From assembly GCF_002261225.1 (NCBI RefSeq), contig NZ_NEVM01000002.1, forward strand, positions 930,001-994,000: a DNA stretch of 64,000 bases. Direction: 5' to 3'. Below, piece after piece: positions 15,948 to 25,175 of the stretch. This stretch comes from Bordetella genomosp. 10 (GTDB taxonomy: Bacteria > Pseudomonadota > Gammaproteobacteria > Burkholderiales > Burkholderiaceae_B). Every line of letters starts with the position of its first letter. Position 1 is the first letter of the stretch. The translations under genes and the position numbers were made by a program. The notes under the pieces were generated by a model. It was not told the DNA's origin. It saw only the letters and a list, made by a program, of their open reading frames with translations, and searched no databases.

Positions 15948-17009
15948 CTAGCCGCGCCCCAGGAAGAATTCGATGATGTGCAGGTGATCTTCATACAGCC
16001 GGGGCCCCATGTCCAAGGCTTCGCTCACCAGTATCCAGCGCGCCTTGTCGGCGTCGTCGCCGCCACGCACGTCGGGCAGTTCGCCAGCCGGGAAATCGAA
16101 GTGGAAGGCGTGGGTGATCGTGCGGCCGCGCTGGCTGCGGTCCGGGTGGTCGAACACGTTCCGGCCCTTGAGCGACCCCTTGAGGACGGGCGTAGGCACT
16201 TTGAGCCGCGTTTCCTCGCGCAGTTCCCGGATGGCGGAGTCGAGTATGGTCTCGCCCTGTCCGACGAAACCGCCCGGCAGCGCCCACAGCCCCTTGCCGG
16301 GCGCGGCGCGGCGGCGCACCAGCAGCAGATGGCCGGAGTGCACCACAACGGCGTCGGTGGTGACGAAGGTGGGCGGGTAGGGGGCCTGCTTCCAGGCTTC
16401 CTTGTACTGCATGATGAACTGGTATTCCGCCACCAGTTCCTTGTACGCCGGCGCATTCCTGCGGAAGGCCTCCAGCATGTCGAATACCGGTTCCGGCACG
16501 TTGCCGCGCAGGAGCAGCAGCGCGCCGTGGCGGTCGTTGTCGCCCGCTTCGAACAGATAGCGGCGCAGTTCGGTGGCGGACAGCGCTTCGGTGTGCCGCA
16601 CGTCCACCAGCGGCCACTGCGGGAATTCCTTCAGGTAGTAGCTGGAGGCGTCCTTGTCCATGCCGATCAGGCCGACGCGCGCGCCGGCGGGGTCGCCGCC
16701 GTCCTGGCGGATGGCCTCGGCCACGGTGCGCTGCACGCCGGCGATCCACAGGCTTTCGTTGTACAGGTGGTCGCGCAGCGGGCGGATGATCAGCCGCCGC
16801 GCCAGTTCGTCGCCCAAGGCGGCCTGGATCATGACGGTGCGTTCGGCGACCGTCCAGGGATTGCGCGTGGTGCGGGGGGTGTCGGCCGAGCCGACCAGGA
16901 AAATAACCTTGCCGGCGCGGGTCAGGGCGTGACGGGCAACCGCGGCGTGGCCATTGTGAAAAGGTTCGAAGCGGCCGATGAAGACCAGGTAATCGAGTTC
17001 CATGAGCAT
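15948..17009 (-). CDS. nadM: Bifunctional NMN adenylyltransferase / Nudix hydrolase
   Basis: A 353-residue fusion. Residues 1-185 are an archaeal-type NMN adenylyltransferase with the nucleotidyl-transfer motif GRFEPFHNGH (12-21) and the later SATELRR. Residues about 210-350 are a Nudix domain (box GGFVGQGETILDSAIRELRE with EET behind it) that hydrolyses ADP-ribose or related nucleotides in known members. Together with nadV it forms NAD from nicotinamide, while the Nudix half may recycle ADP-ribose. It is the first gene of the operon; an alternative start is the second Met (17003). No NrtR regulator is adjacent. Confidence 0.92.
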   Translation of the reverse strand: MLMELDYLVFIGRFEPFHNGHAAVARHALTRAGKVIFLVGSADTPRTTRNPWTVAERTVMIQAALGDELARRLIIRPLRDHLYNESLWIAGVQRTVAEAIRQDGGDPAGARVGLIGMDKDASSYYLKEFPQWPLVDVRHTEALSATELRRYLFEAGDNDRHGALLLLRGNVPEPVFDMLEAFRRNAPAYKELVAEYQFIMQYKEAWKQAPYPPTFVTTDAVVVHSGHLLLVRRRAAPGKGLWALPGGFVGQGETILDSAIRELREETRLKVPTPVLKGSLKGRNVFDHPDRSQRGRTITHAFHFDFPAGELPDVRGGDDADKARWILVSEALDMGPRLYEDHLHIIEFFLGRG

Positions 17010-17049
17010 CCCTCATAGATGTTTGATAGCGCTTCGGGTCTGTCCCTAG

Positions 17050-18018
<969 letters not shown>

Positions 18019-18104
18019 GCTTCGGGACAGGATGCCGTGACGTTTTCCCCGTCGCCTAGCCGGTCCATGACGATGGCCGCCGCGATCGTTAAAGCGGGGC
18101 AGCC

Positions 18105-18779
18105 ATGGACCTGACGTCCAGCGACTTCGGCGCCATCTGGCTGACGCTGCAACTGGCCAGCCTGACCACGGTCCTGCTGCTGGTGGTGGGCACGCCCATC
18201 GCCTGGTGGCTGGCACGCACGCGCTCGCGCCTGAAGGGACCGGTGGGCGCCGTGGTGGCCTTGCCGCTGGTGCTGCCGCCGACCGTGATCGGCTTCTACC
18301 TGCTGCTGTTGATGGGCCCCAACGGGGTGGTCGGCAAGATGACCCAGTCCATCGGGCTGGGGACCTTGCCTTTCACCTTCGCCGGCCTGGTGGTGGGATC
18401 GGTGTTCTACTCCATGCCTTTCGTGGTCCAGCCCCTGCAGAACGCCTTCGAGGCCATCGGCAGCCGCCCGTTGGAAGCGGCCGCGACCTTGCGCGCGGGC
18501 CCTTGGGACCGCTTCTTCACCGTGGCCTTGCCGCTGGCGCGGCCGGGTTTCGTGACGGCGGCGGTGCTGGGTTTCGCGCATACGGTGGGCGAGTTCGGGG
18601 TGGTGCTGATGATAGGCGGCAACATTCCCGACAAGACGCGGGTGGTGTCGGTGCAGATCTTCGACCACGTCGAGGCGCTGGAATATGCGCAGGCGCATTG
18701 GCTGGCGGGCGGCATGGTCGTATTCTCCTTCCTCATCCTGATGCTGCTTTATTCCAGCCGCCGTTCGGCGCTGGCTTGA
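18105..18779 (+). CDS. modB: Molybdate ABC transporter permease
   Basis: Inner-membrane channel subunit, 224 residues with five or six membrane segments. The cytoplasmic coupling motif that contacts ModC reads [20 protein letters not shown] (about residues 125-144), and [20 protein letters not shown] follows, both standard for ModB. Only 5 bp separate it from modC, so the two are translated from one message. Confidence 0.94.
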   Translation: MDLTSSDFGAIWLTLQLASLTTVLLLVVGTPIAWWLARTRSRLKGPVGAVVALPLVLPPTVIGFYLLLLMGPNGVVGKMTQSIGLGTLPFTFAGLVVGSVFYSMPFVVQPLQNAFEAIGSRPLEAAATLRAGPWDRFFTVALPLARPGFVTAAVLGFAHTVGEFGVVLMIGGNIPDKTRVVSVQIFDHVEALEYAQAHWLAGGMVVFSFLILMLLYSSRRSALA

Positions 18780-18784
18780 ATCCC

Positions 18785-20113
18785 ATGTCGATAGCCGATA
18801 CGAAGGCCGGCGCCCCGGCCATGGCCACCGCCGTGCCCGTGCGGGACGGCAATGCCGCGACGCGGGGCCGGGCGGTTTCCACCGCCGGCGCGAACGCGAA
18901 TGCGAATGCGAACGCGGACGCGGCGCAATGGCCCGCGCTGCATGCGCGTTTCCTGCTGCGGCAGGCGGCGTTCACCCTGGACGTCGACCTGCATCTGCCC
19001 GGACGCGGCGTGACCGCGCTGTTCGGCCAGTCGGGCTCGGGCAAGACCACCTGCCTGCGTTGCCTGGCCGGCCTGGCCGCGCCGCAGGAAGGATATTTGA
19101 GCGTGGACGGCGCGGTCTGGCTGGATACGGCGCGGCGCATCGACGTGCCCACGCACCGCCGGCCGCTGGGCTACGTGTTCCAGGAAGCCAGCCTGTTCGC
19201 CCACCTGAACGTGCGCGACAACCTGCGCTACGGGCAGAAGCGGGTGGCGCCGGCCGAACGCAAGGTGGCGCTGGACCATGCCGCCGCATTGCTGGGCATC
19301 GATCATCTGCTGGACCGCATGCCGGCCGGCCTGTCGGGCGGCGAGCGGCAGCGGGTGGGCATGGCGCGCGCGCTGCTGACCAGCCCGCGTCTGCTGCTGA
19401 TGGACGAACCGCTCGCCGCGCTGGACAACGCGCGCAAGCAGGAGATCCTGCCTTACCTGGAGCGCCTGCACGAAGAACTGGACATTCCCATCGTCTACGT
19501 CAGCCATGCGCCGGAGGAAGTGGCGCGGCTGGCCGATCATCTGGTGCTGCTGGAGCAGGGCAAGGTGCTGGCCAGCGGGCCGATAGGGGAGACCCTGGCG
19601 CGGCTGGACCTGCCGTCGGCGCTGGCCGATGACGCCTCGGTGGTCATCGAAGGCGAAGTCGCGGGCTATGACGGCGAGTATCGCTTGTTGACGGTGCGCT
19701 TGCCGGGGGTACTGGAGGCGGCGGGTGGTGCGGCGCATGGCGCAGGCGCTGGCGGCACGGGTGTGGGTGCGGGCGCGACTGCGGATGCGCTTGAACGCGA
19801 GGCCGGGGCGGGCGCGAGCCTGCGCGTGGTGCACGATGCCTTGCCCGTGGGACGCCGCATGCGCCTGGTGGTGCGGGCGCGGGACGTCAGCCTGACGCTG
19901 ACGCCGCCGCGGGACAGCAGCATACTCAACGTGCTGCGGGTGCGCGTCGAGGGCATGGTGGAAAGCGACGAGCCTGCCCAGGTCATGGTCCGCCTGGACG
20001 CCGCCGGCACGCCGCTGCTGGCTCGCATCACGCGGTTTTCGCGCGACCAATTGGCGTTGGCGCCGGGCAGCCATGCGTGGGCGCAGGTGAAGTCGGTGTC
20101 CTTGCTGGTTTGA
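18785..20113 (+). CDS. modC: Molybdate ABC transporter ATP-binding protein with repeat-bearing N-terminal extension
   Basis: ATPase of the molybdate importer, 442 residues, longer than the usual 350-370. Core motifs: Walker [10 protein letters not shown] (81-89), Q-loop YVFQEA, signature LSGGERQRV (about 183-191), Walker B LLLMDEP (about 199-205), H-loop SHAPEEV. A C-terminal TOBE domain for molybdate follows ([18 protein letters not shown] onward). Two oddities: about 50 extra N-terminal residues containing Ala-Asn repeats coded by a GCGAAY hexamer array (18890-18913), and a Gly/Ala-rich insert of about 35 residues inside the TOBE region (coded about 19717-19824). Internal starts downstream of the extension exist, so its translation is not proved. 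Confidence 0.92.
   Translation: MSIADTKAGAPAMATAVPVRDGNAATRGRAVSTAGANANANANADAAQWPALHARFLLRQAAFTLDVDLHLPGRGVTALFGQSGSGKTTCLRCLAGLAAPQEGYLSVDGAVWLDTARRIDVPTHRRPLGYVFQEASLFAHLNVRDNLRYGQKRVAPAERKVALDHAAALLGIDHLLDRMPAGLSGGERQRVGMARALLTSPRLLLMDEPLAALDNARKQEILPYLERLHEELDIPIVYVSHAPEEVARLADHLVLLEQGKVLASGPIGETLARLDLPSALADDASVVIEGEVAGYDGEYRLLTVRLPGVLEAAGGAAHGAGAGGTGVGAGATADALEREAGAGASLRVVHDALPVGRRMRLVVRARDVSLTLTPPRDSSILNVLRVRVEGMVESDEPAQVMVRLDAAGTPLLARITRFSRDQLALAPGSHAWAQVKSVSLLV
18890..18913 (+). repeat. Hexanucleotide array GCGAAY x4 in modC
   Basis: Four copies of GCGAA(C/T) followed by a degenerate GCGGAC, coding Ala-Asn repeats (residues 36-43). Unit length is a multiple of three, so copy-number change would alter linker length without a frameshift. 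Confidence 0.8.
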
Positions 20114-20212
20114 GGCAGCTCGGCCGGTGGGCGAGGCGACGCTGCATGGCGACCCGGCTTCGGCAAGTTCGCGCGCTGGCTAAACCCGGGATGGCCGGCG
20201 TCTGCCTCGTGT

Positions 20213-20647
20213 ATGCTTGCCGGCATGAAAGCTTCCCCTTCCTCTCGTAAACCGGCGGCGGATGCCGAAGTGTCCGGCGATGCCGCGACGGAGGCTGCCG
20301 CCGGGACGGAGGTTCGCTTCCGCCTGCGTATCCGCCATCGGGACCTGCTGGCCATCGGTCCCGGCAAGGTGGATCTGCTGGAGGCGATTCAGGCGCATGG
20401 CTCCATCGCCGCCGCGGCGCGCAGCATGGGCATGTCTTACCGGCGGGCGTGGCTGCTCATCGACGAACTGAATCGCGCCCTGCGCGAACCCGCCACGCAT
20501 TCCGGCCATGGCGGGGTGAGCGGCGGCGGCAGCGGCCTGACCCCCGCCGGCGAACGCCTCGTCGCCTTGTACCGCGACATCGAGAAGACCGCGCAGCGCG
20601 CCTGCGCCGAACAACTGGACGGCTTGCTCGGTTTGTTGAAGGACTGA
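20213..20647 (+). CDS. ModE-type winged-helix regulator lacking the molybdate-binding domains
   Basis: A 144-residue protein. After a low-complexity N-terminus (about 1-33) comes the ModE helix-turn-helix: FRLRIRHRDLLAIGPGKVDLLEAI then GSIAAAARSMGMSYRRAWLLIDELN, and the wing LTPAGERLVALYRDIE. E. coli ModE is about 260 residues and carries two Mop domains after this; here the protein ends after the winged helix. The gene is the last in the mod cluster (99 bp after modC). An ATG at 20225 is an alternative start. Ligand sensing must come from elsewhere or be absent; the small Mop protein coded at 4563 is a speculative partner. Confidence 0.85.
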   Translation: MLAGMKASPSSRKPAADAEVSGDAATEAAAGTEVRFRLRIRHRDLLAIGPGKVDLLEAIQAHGSIAAAARSMGMSYRRAWLLIDELNRALREPATHSGHGGVSGGGSGLTPAGERLVALYRDIEKTAQRACAEQLDGLLGLLKD

Positions 20648-20714
20648 GTGGCGTACTGGCCTATCGGCGTATCGGCGTATTCCATCGCGCGGGCGCCGTA
20701 GCCTGCGCCGCCAT

Positions 20715-21581
20715 TCATTCCTCCGTGGCCTCCAGCGCGGCGCGCAGCCAGTCCACCAGCGCCAGGCCTTCGCGCGACAAGGGGCGGCCGGCGGCGGGCA
20801 GGGCCATCATGCCTTCGTCGAAGGCCACGAAGCCGCGCGGCGCCACCAGGGCGCCTTCCTCCAGCTCGCGCCGGACCAGGCGCCGCTCCACCAGCGCCAC
20901 GCCCAGGCCCGCCACGGCGGCCTCGATGCACAGGTGTGTGTGCGGGAAGGCGAGTTCGCGCGCGAACGACATCGGCCGGCGGTCGCGCGCCTGCCACTGC
21001 TCCCACGCGCGGCCGGTGTAGTCGTGGGCGATGCGCACGCGCTGTCCGCGCGCCGGTTTGTAGCCAGGCGCCTGCACCGGACCGAAGGCCGTGCCGGACA
21101 GCCTGATGGCGCGTTGGCGGTCGGCGGCCGGATAAGCCGACAGGTCCCAGGCGATCAGGATGTCCGCGTCCTCGCCGCGCATCTGCCGCGCGGAGGTCAT
21201 GGACAGGCGCAGGCGCGCCTCGGGGCAGGCGCGGTAGAAACGCTCCAGCTTGGGCACCAGCCAGCGCATGGCGAAGGTGGCGCTGCATGCGACGTGCAGG
21301 CCGGGATCGCGCGCCTGGCGCAGCACGCGGGCATAGCCGCTTTCCAGTTCATCGAAGGCGCGGCGCGCCAGGTCGTAGAGCGCGTGGCCGGCGTCGTTCA
21401 ACTGCAGGCCGGTGCCGACCTTGTCGAACAAAGGCGCGCCGACGTGTTCCTGCAACAGGCGCAGTTGCCGGCTGAGGGCGCCGTGGGTGCGGTGCAGTTC
21501 GGCGGCGGCGCGCGTGACCGAGCAGTTGCGGGCGACGGCTTCGAAGGCGCGCAGGGCGGATAGCGAGGGAAGATTGCGCAT
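20715..21581 (-). CDS. LysR-family regulator of the GcvA type, divergent from an O-methyltransferase
   Basis: A 288-residue LTTR. The start MRNLPSLSALRAFEAVARNCSVTRAAAELHRTHGALSRQLRLLQE is typical of the GcvA/AmpR branch, where HxTHGAVSRQ forms the recognition helix. The effector domain follows from about residue 90. The ATG at 21581 is used because the upstream in-frame stretch is Arg/Pro-rich and unconserved. A 332-bp divergent region separates it from the methyltransferase at 21914, with a T-N11-A dyad at 21749-21763, so that gene is the likely target. Confidence 0.9.
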   Translation of the reverse strand: MRNLPSLSALRAFEAVARNCSVTRAAAELHRTHGALSRQLRLLQEHVGAPLFDKVGTGLQLNDAGHALYDLARRAFDELESGYARVLRQARDPGLHVACSATFAMRWLVPKLERFYRACPEARLRLSMTSARQMRGEDADILIAWDLSAYPAADRQRAIRLSGTAFGPVQAPGYKPARGQRVRIAHDYTGRAWEQWQARDRRPMSFARELAFPHTHLCIEAAVAGLGVALVERRLVRRELEEGALVAPRGFVAFDEGMMALPAAGRPLSREGLALVDWLRAALEATEE

Positions 21582-21913
21582 GTCGGCGGGATGGCGGAAG
21601 AAAAGGCGGGATGCCAGCGGGCAGGAACGGCAGAGGGCAGGGAGGCGCGGCCTTGCGGGAGGCCGTGGGACGCGAGTCCGGGCCAGCTCAGCCCGGCCCC
21701 GGCCAGCCTGCCCGCGCAACGCCACGCCCACGTCGATCACGACCATCTGTCAGAAAAACTGACGATAGCAGCAAAATTATTGCCTGTTCATGACGGCCGG
21801 GGCGGCCGTAGCATGCCGGTCATCGCCTGGATACCGGCCGTCCTCCCGCCCACGCCGCGGGGACGAACCTGGAAACCGGCTTCGTTTTTCCTTATCCGCA
21901 GAGAACCGCCATC
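21582..21913. promoter_or_regulatory. Divergent region with LysR-type dyad GTCAG-AAAAA-CTGAC
   Basis: 332 bp without a supported gene. At 21749-21763 a perfect 5-bp inverted repeat around five A residues contains the T-N11-A core (T21750, A21762) that LysR-type proteins bind; AT-rich DNA (GCAAAATTATTGCC) follows. It probably serves the divergent LysR and O-methyltransferase genes. Confidence 0.5.
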
Positions 21914-22582
21914 ATGGATGAAGCCCGCTGGATCGCCGTCGACCGCTATTTCGAACACACGCTGGGCCTGTCGGACCGCACCTTGGAGAAGACCTTGGCC
22001 GCTTCGCGCGAAGCCGGCCTGCCGGCGCACGAGGTGGCGCCCAACCAGGCCCGCATGCTGCAACTTTTCGCACAGATGTGCGGCGCCCGCCGCATCCTGG
22101 AGATCGGCACGCTGGGCGGCTACAGCGCCATCTGCCTGGCGCGCGTGCTGCCTCTGGATGGCGAGCTGGTGACGCTGGAGGCCGATCCCGGCCATGCGCG
22201 CGTGGCCGCCGGCAACATCGCCAAGGCCGGCCTGGCCGATCGCGTGCGCGTCATGGTGGGCGACGCGCGGGCGTCGCTGGCGCGCCTGCGCGAGGAGGAG
22301 GGCGAGCCGTTCGACTTTGCCTTCATCGACGCCGACAAGGCCTCCAATCCCTTCTATCTGAAAGGCGTGCTGGCGCTGTCGCGGCCGGGCACCGTGATCG
22401 TGGGCGACAACATCATCCGCGCCGGCCGCATCGTCGATCCGGCCGCCCGCGAGGACGAGGACGTGCGCGGGGTCTTCGAGTTCTTCGAGCAGTTGGGCGC
22501 CGATCGCCGCCTGTCGGCGACCGCGCTGCAGACGGTGGGGGAGAAGGGGTGGGACGGCTTCGCGCTGGCGCGCGTGCTGTGA
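21914..22582 (+). CDS. Class I SAM-dependent O-methyltransferase (caffeoyl-CoA/catechol type)
   Basis: A 222-residue methyltransferase of the Methyltransf_3 family. The SAM-binding glycine motif is ILEIGTLGGYSA (61-72); EADPGHARVA follows, and FIDADKASNP (about 140-149) holds the metal-binding Asp and acidic loop typical of the metal-dependent COMT-like group. A second acidic/Asn segment, VGDNIIRAGR, comes after it. Length and motif spacing are normal. The substrate, probably a catechol-like or other vicinal diol compound, cannot be told. Divergent LysR gene upstream; a hairpin at 22586-22610 follows. Confidence 0.88.
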   Translation: MDEARWIAVDRYFEHTLGLSDRTLEKTLAASREAGLPAHEVAPNQARMLQLFAQMCGARRILEIGTLGGYSAICLARVLPLDGELVTLEADPGHARVAAGNIAKAGLADRVRVMVGDARASLARLREEEGEPFDFAFIDADKASNPFYLKGVLALSRPGTVIVGDNIIRAGRIVDPAAREDEDVRGVFEFFEQLGADRRLSATALQTVGEKGWDGFALARVL

Positions 22583-22585
22583 GCC

Positions 22586-22610
22586 GGGGCGGCCCTCGTC
22601 GCGCCGCCCC
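22586..22610 (+). terminator. Candidate terminator after the O-methyltransferase
   Basis: GGGGCGGC (22586-22593) pairs perfectly with GCCGCCCC (22603-22610) over a 9-nt loop, 4 bp past the stop, followed by GCGCGTTT. It lies between convergent genes. The T tract is short, so efficiency is uncertain. Confidence 0.45.
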
Positions 22611-22621
22611 GCGCGTTTCCG

Positions 22622-22921
22622 TCAATGATGGTGGTTGTCGTGGTGATGGTCGTCGTGATGGTGATCGTCGTGACGGTCGTAGTGGGGGCGACGCGGCGGC
22701 GGGGGCGGCGGACGATGGTAGTCACGTCCCCAGTAGCCGCCGCCGCGGTAGATCACGGGCGGCGGCGCGCGATACACCGGCGCCGGCGTGACGATGACGG
22801 GGGGCGGGGGGCCGTAGGCGGGGACGCCGATGCCGAGGTTGACGCTGATCTCTGCTTGCGCCGTCGTGGCGGCGGCCATGACGGCAAGACCCGCCACCAG
22901 GGTCAGGGTGGATCGTTTCAT
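22622..22921 (-). CDS. Small exported Pro/His-rich protein
   Basis: A 99-residue protein. Residues 1-23 are a clear signal peptide (MKRSTLTLVAGLAVMAAATTAQA). The mature part has Pro-rich Tyr/Val segments (PAYGPPPPVIVTPAPVYRAPPPVIY), a Gly/Arg stretch, and ends in a His/Asp tail with HHHDDHHHDNHHH as its core. AAGGA lies 7 nt before the ATG at 22921. Such tails bind Zn, Ni or Cu in other periplasmic proteins; a metal-buffer role is inferred only. No recognised enzyme domain. A second small exported gene follows upstream on the same strand (23077-23604). Confidence 0.82.
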   Translation of the reverse strand: MKRSTLTLVAGLAVMAAATTAQAEISVNLGIGVPAYGPPPPVIVTPAPVYRAPPPVIYRGGGYWGRDYHRPPPPPPRRPHYDRHDDHHHDDHHHDNHHH

Positions 22922-23076
22922 GGTGATGTCCTTGATTCTGTGTGTGCCATCCTCGCATGCAGGAAACATGCCGCCTCGCGTGCAAGCGGCATTGTCCTGT
23001 GCGATCCGGGGGAGCCGGTTCCGGGAAATGTCCCGGATCGGTTCCGGCGCGCGAGCGCCGGGAAACGGCTCCCTGC

Positions 23077-23604
23077 TCAGCCCTTGCTGGGGGTCTTGGC
23101 CGGCTGGGGTTTCTTGTTGTGGACGGTATGGCGGTTATGCGCCTCGCCGAAGACCTTGTCGGCGTTCTTCTTCTGCTCGTCGGACATGCTGTTGTAAAGA
23201 GGCGCGAACACCGCGGCGAGTTTCTTCACGCCGTCGGAGTTGGCCTGCGTCATGTCGGCGTAGGAGTTCAGGTCGTCCAGCGCCGTCATGCTGGTGTTGG
23301 CGTTGCGCTTTTCCACCAGTGCGTCGATCTGGTCGGCGTTGTCGCGCATGGTCTGCGCCACGGCGTCCCATTGGCTTTCCTGGGCGGCCGTGATCTTGAG
23401 CTGGTCGTGCAGGCTCTTGATGTGCTTTTCGACGCGATCGTTGGTCCGGTGCGGCGTCGCCGTCTTGGCATTGGCGGGAGCCGTGGTCATGGCCGCCGGC
23501 GCGGCGGGGTTGGCCGGCCCGGTGGCGGTCTGCGCGATGGCCGGCGCGCCGGCCAGGGCGGCGGCGGTCCAGAGGGCGGCTTGCAGCGCGATGCGTGAAT
23601 TCAT
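23077..23604 (-). CDS. Spy/CpxP-like LTXXQ-motif periplasmic protein
   Basis: A 175-residue exported protein. A signal peptide (about 1-24, ending AIAQ) precedes an Ala/Pro/Thr-rich linker and a helical region. HIKSLHDQLKITAAQESQWDAV fits the LTxxQ motif of the Spy/CpxP family, and MSDEQKKNADKVF near the C-terminus is the usual second motif. Spy and CpxP are periplasmic chaperones or envelope-stress modulators; this one carries no visible cognate two-component system nearby. The Lys-rich C-terminus (NKKPQPAKTPSKG) is as in many Burkholderiales members. Start ATG at 23604 fits the signal sequence. Confidence 0.85.
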   Translation of the reverse strand: MNSRIALQAALWTAAALAGAPAIAQTATGPANPAAPAAMTTAPANAKTATPHRTNDRVEKHIKSLHDQLKITAAQESQWDAVAQTMRDNADQIDALVEKRNANTSMTALDDLNSYADMTQANSDGVKKLAAVFAPLYNSMSDEQKKNADKVFGEAHNRHTVHNKKPQPAKTPSKG

Positions 23605-23893
23605 GATTGTTCTCCTAGCGATTGCCTGGCCCGGCCAGGTGGCGCGGGACGAGGCGAGAATACGCAGGCGGCAGTCCGCGATCTGCATGTGTTTTTTTCA
23701 ATCGTGATGAATCGTACTGTCAGCTTGCCGTCCATGCGCGCAAGGCCACGGAAAGACTAGTCCAAAAGGCCGGCGGCGCGATGGCGGGTTTTCAATCGCT
23801 TACCCTTTGTTCACGGGCGCGCCGCGCGTCGCGCGGGCCGTCCGCGCCACCGTGCGTGCGTTGCGTGGCCTTGGGCTGACCCCCAGCCTGAAT

Positions 23894-24877
23894 TCAGTCT
23901 GAATCGTGGCCGCCCGCCGCAGCGCCGGCCGCCTCCGCGCACACCTCCCGCAGGATGCGCACCAGCGATTCCTCGGCTTGCAGGGTGAATTCGCGGCGGC
24001 GCCGGATCAGGCTGACCGGCGGCAGCGTCCAGTCGAACGTCCAGGGCACGATGGCGATATTGCCGTCGCGGCTCAGGTCGGTGGCGATTTCCTCGGGAAC
24101 GATGGACATCAGGCTGTCGTCATGGGCCATCAGGCCGGCAATCACGTCCATGGAATAGGTTTCCGTCATCGGCGCCGGCGGCCGCGCGCCGGCGCGGGCG
24201 AACAATTCGCTGATCATGTTGCCGATGGGCGTCGCCGGCGAGGGCAGGATCCAATTCATCTCCGCCAGCGCGGCCCAGTCCGGCGGCCGGCGCGCCAGGG
24301 ACTGGGCCAGCCGGCGGTTGGCGACCAGCGCGGGGCGTTGCGGATACAGCACCTCGTGCCGCAGTTCGTCCATGCCCTTCATGACGGCCGCCCGGCCGAT
24401 CACGCAATCCAGGGCATGGGCGCGCAGGCCGTCCAACAACTGGTCGGTGGTGGCGCGCTGCAGGCTGATCGTGATGCGGTGCCGCTCGTACAGGCGCTCG
24501 ACCAGCGGCACCAGCACGCGCGCCGAAATATACGGGATCGCGCCCACGTGCAGATGGGCGGTGTGCCCGCCGCGCACCGCCTCCATTTCCGCGGCCCAGC
24601 GGTCGACGTCCTGGAGCATCTGGCGCGCGCGCACGATGGCGCGTTCGCCCAGCGGCGTCGGACGCAGGCCGCGCGGCGTGCGCAGGAAAAGCGGGGCGCC
24701 GAAAATAGCCTCTATCTCGCCCAGCGCCTTGGTGGCGGCAGGTTGGCTGAAGCCCATTTCCTCGGCGACGCGGGTCAGGGACTCGCGTTCGGCGATGTGG
24801 ATCAGCAGCGCCAGGTGGCGCAGCTTCAGGCGCGAGACCAGGCGCGCGGCGGCGGTCGGGGAGGGGGAGGCGGGCAT
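23894..24877 (-). CDS. LysR-family regulator, divergent from the gamma-glutamyltransferase-like operon
   Basis: A 327-residue LTTR with an N-terminal tail of about 15 residues before the helix-turn-helix (LKLRHLALLIHIAERESLTRVAEEMGFSQPAATKALGEIEAIFG). The wording RHL-LL-IAE and SQPAATKALGEIE is typical of the GalR/PcaQ/CbbR-like branch seen beside Bug-protein operons. Effector domain from about residue 105. The start ATG at 24877 lies 298 bp from the divergent enzyme gene at 25176, its probable target. Confidence 0.9.
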   Translation of the reverse strand: MPASPSPTAAARLVSRLKLRHLALLIHIAERESLTRVAEEMGFSQPAATKALGEIEAIFGAPLFLRTPRGLRPTPLGERAIVRARQMLQDVDRWAAEMEAVRGGHTAHLHVGAIPYISARVLVPLVERLYERHRITISLQRATTDQLLDGLRAHALDCVIGRAAVMKGMDELRHEVLYPQRPALVANRRLAQSLARRPPDWAALAEMNWILPSPATPIGNMISELFARAGARPPAPMTETYSMDVIAGLMAHDDSLMSIVPEEIATDLSRDGNIAIVPWTFDWTLPPVSLIRRRREFTLQAEESLVRILREVCAEAAGAAAGGHDSD

Positions 24878-24941
24878 GAGGGCGTGTTGTGGCGGACGAC
24901 GACGTGAGCGGAGGGGGCCGGGCGGGCCATAAAGAGTCATG

Positions 24942-24965
24942 AAGGACCATCAAGGACCATCAAGG
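24942..24965. repeat. 10-bp tandem repeat (2.4 copies) in the LysR/GGT divergent region
   Basis: AAGGACCATC repeated at 24942-24951 and 24952-24961, then AAGG. The rest of this 298-bp region (24878-25175) holds an AT-rich block near 24985-25035 with ATAACC and GGTTAT 36 bp apart, a likely promoter/operator zone. Confidence 0.6.
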
Positions 24966-25175
24966 GGGCAGCCGCCAGGACCAGGTATAACCGTCTGTTT
25001 ATGCCGGCATTATAAAAAACCGGTAATGGGTTATTTCGCCAGACCTATACTGCTTTTACCTTTGCCTTGGCATTCCCCCGACCGAGGCGCCCGACGTCCG
25101 GGAGCGCCTGCTCCTGCGCGGGGCGCCCATCGCGCCGGCCCCCTCCGTATTCATTTACCGGTCTCTCACGCCGCC

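Noticed and set aside
18890..18913. Phase-variable on/off repeat in modC
   Set aside because: The unit is six bases, so gain or loss keeps the frame; only linker length could vary.
22625..23197. Val/Met-rich open frame on plus with a hydrophobic start
   Set aside because: It is the antisense reading of the His/Asp tail codons of the small exported protein (22622-22921).
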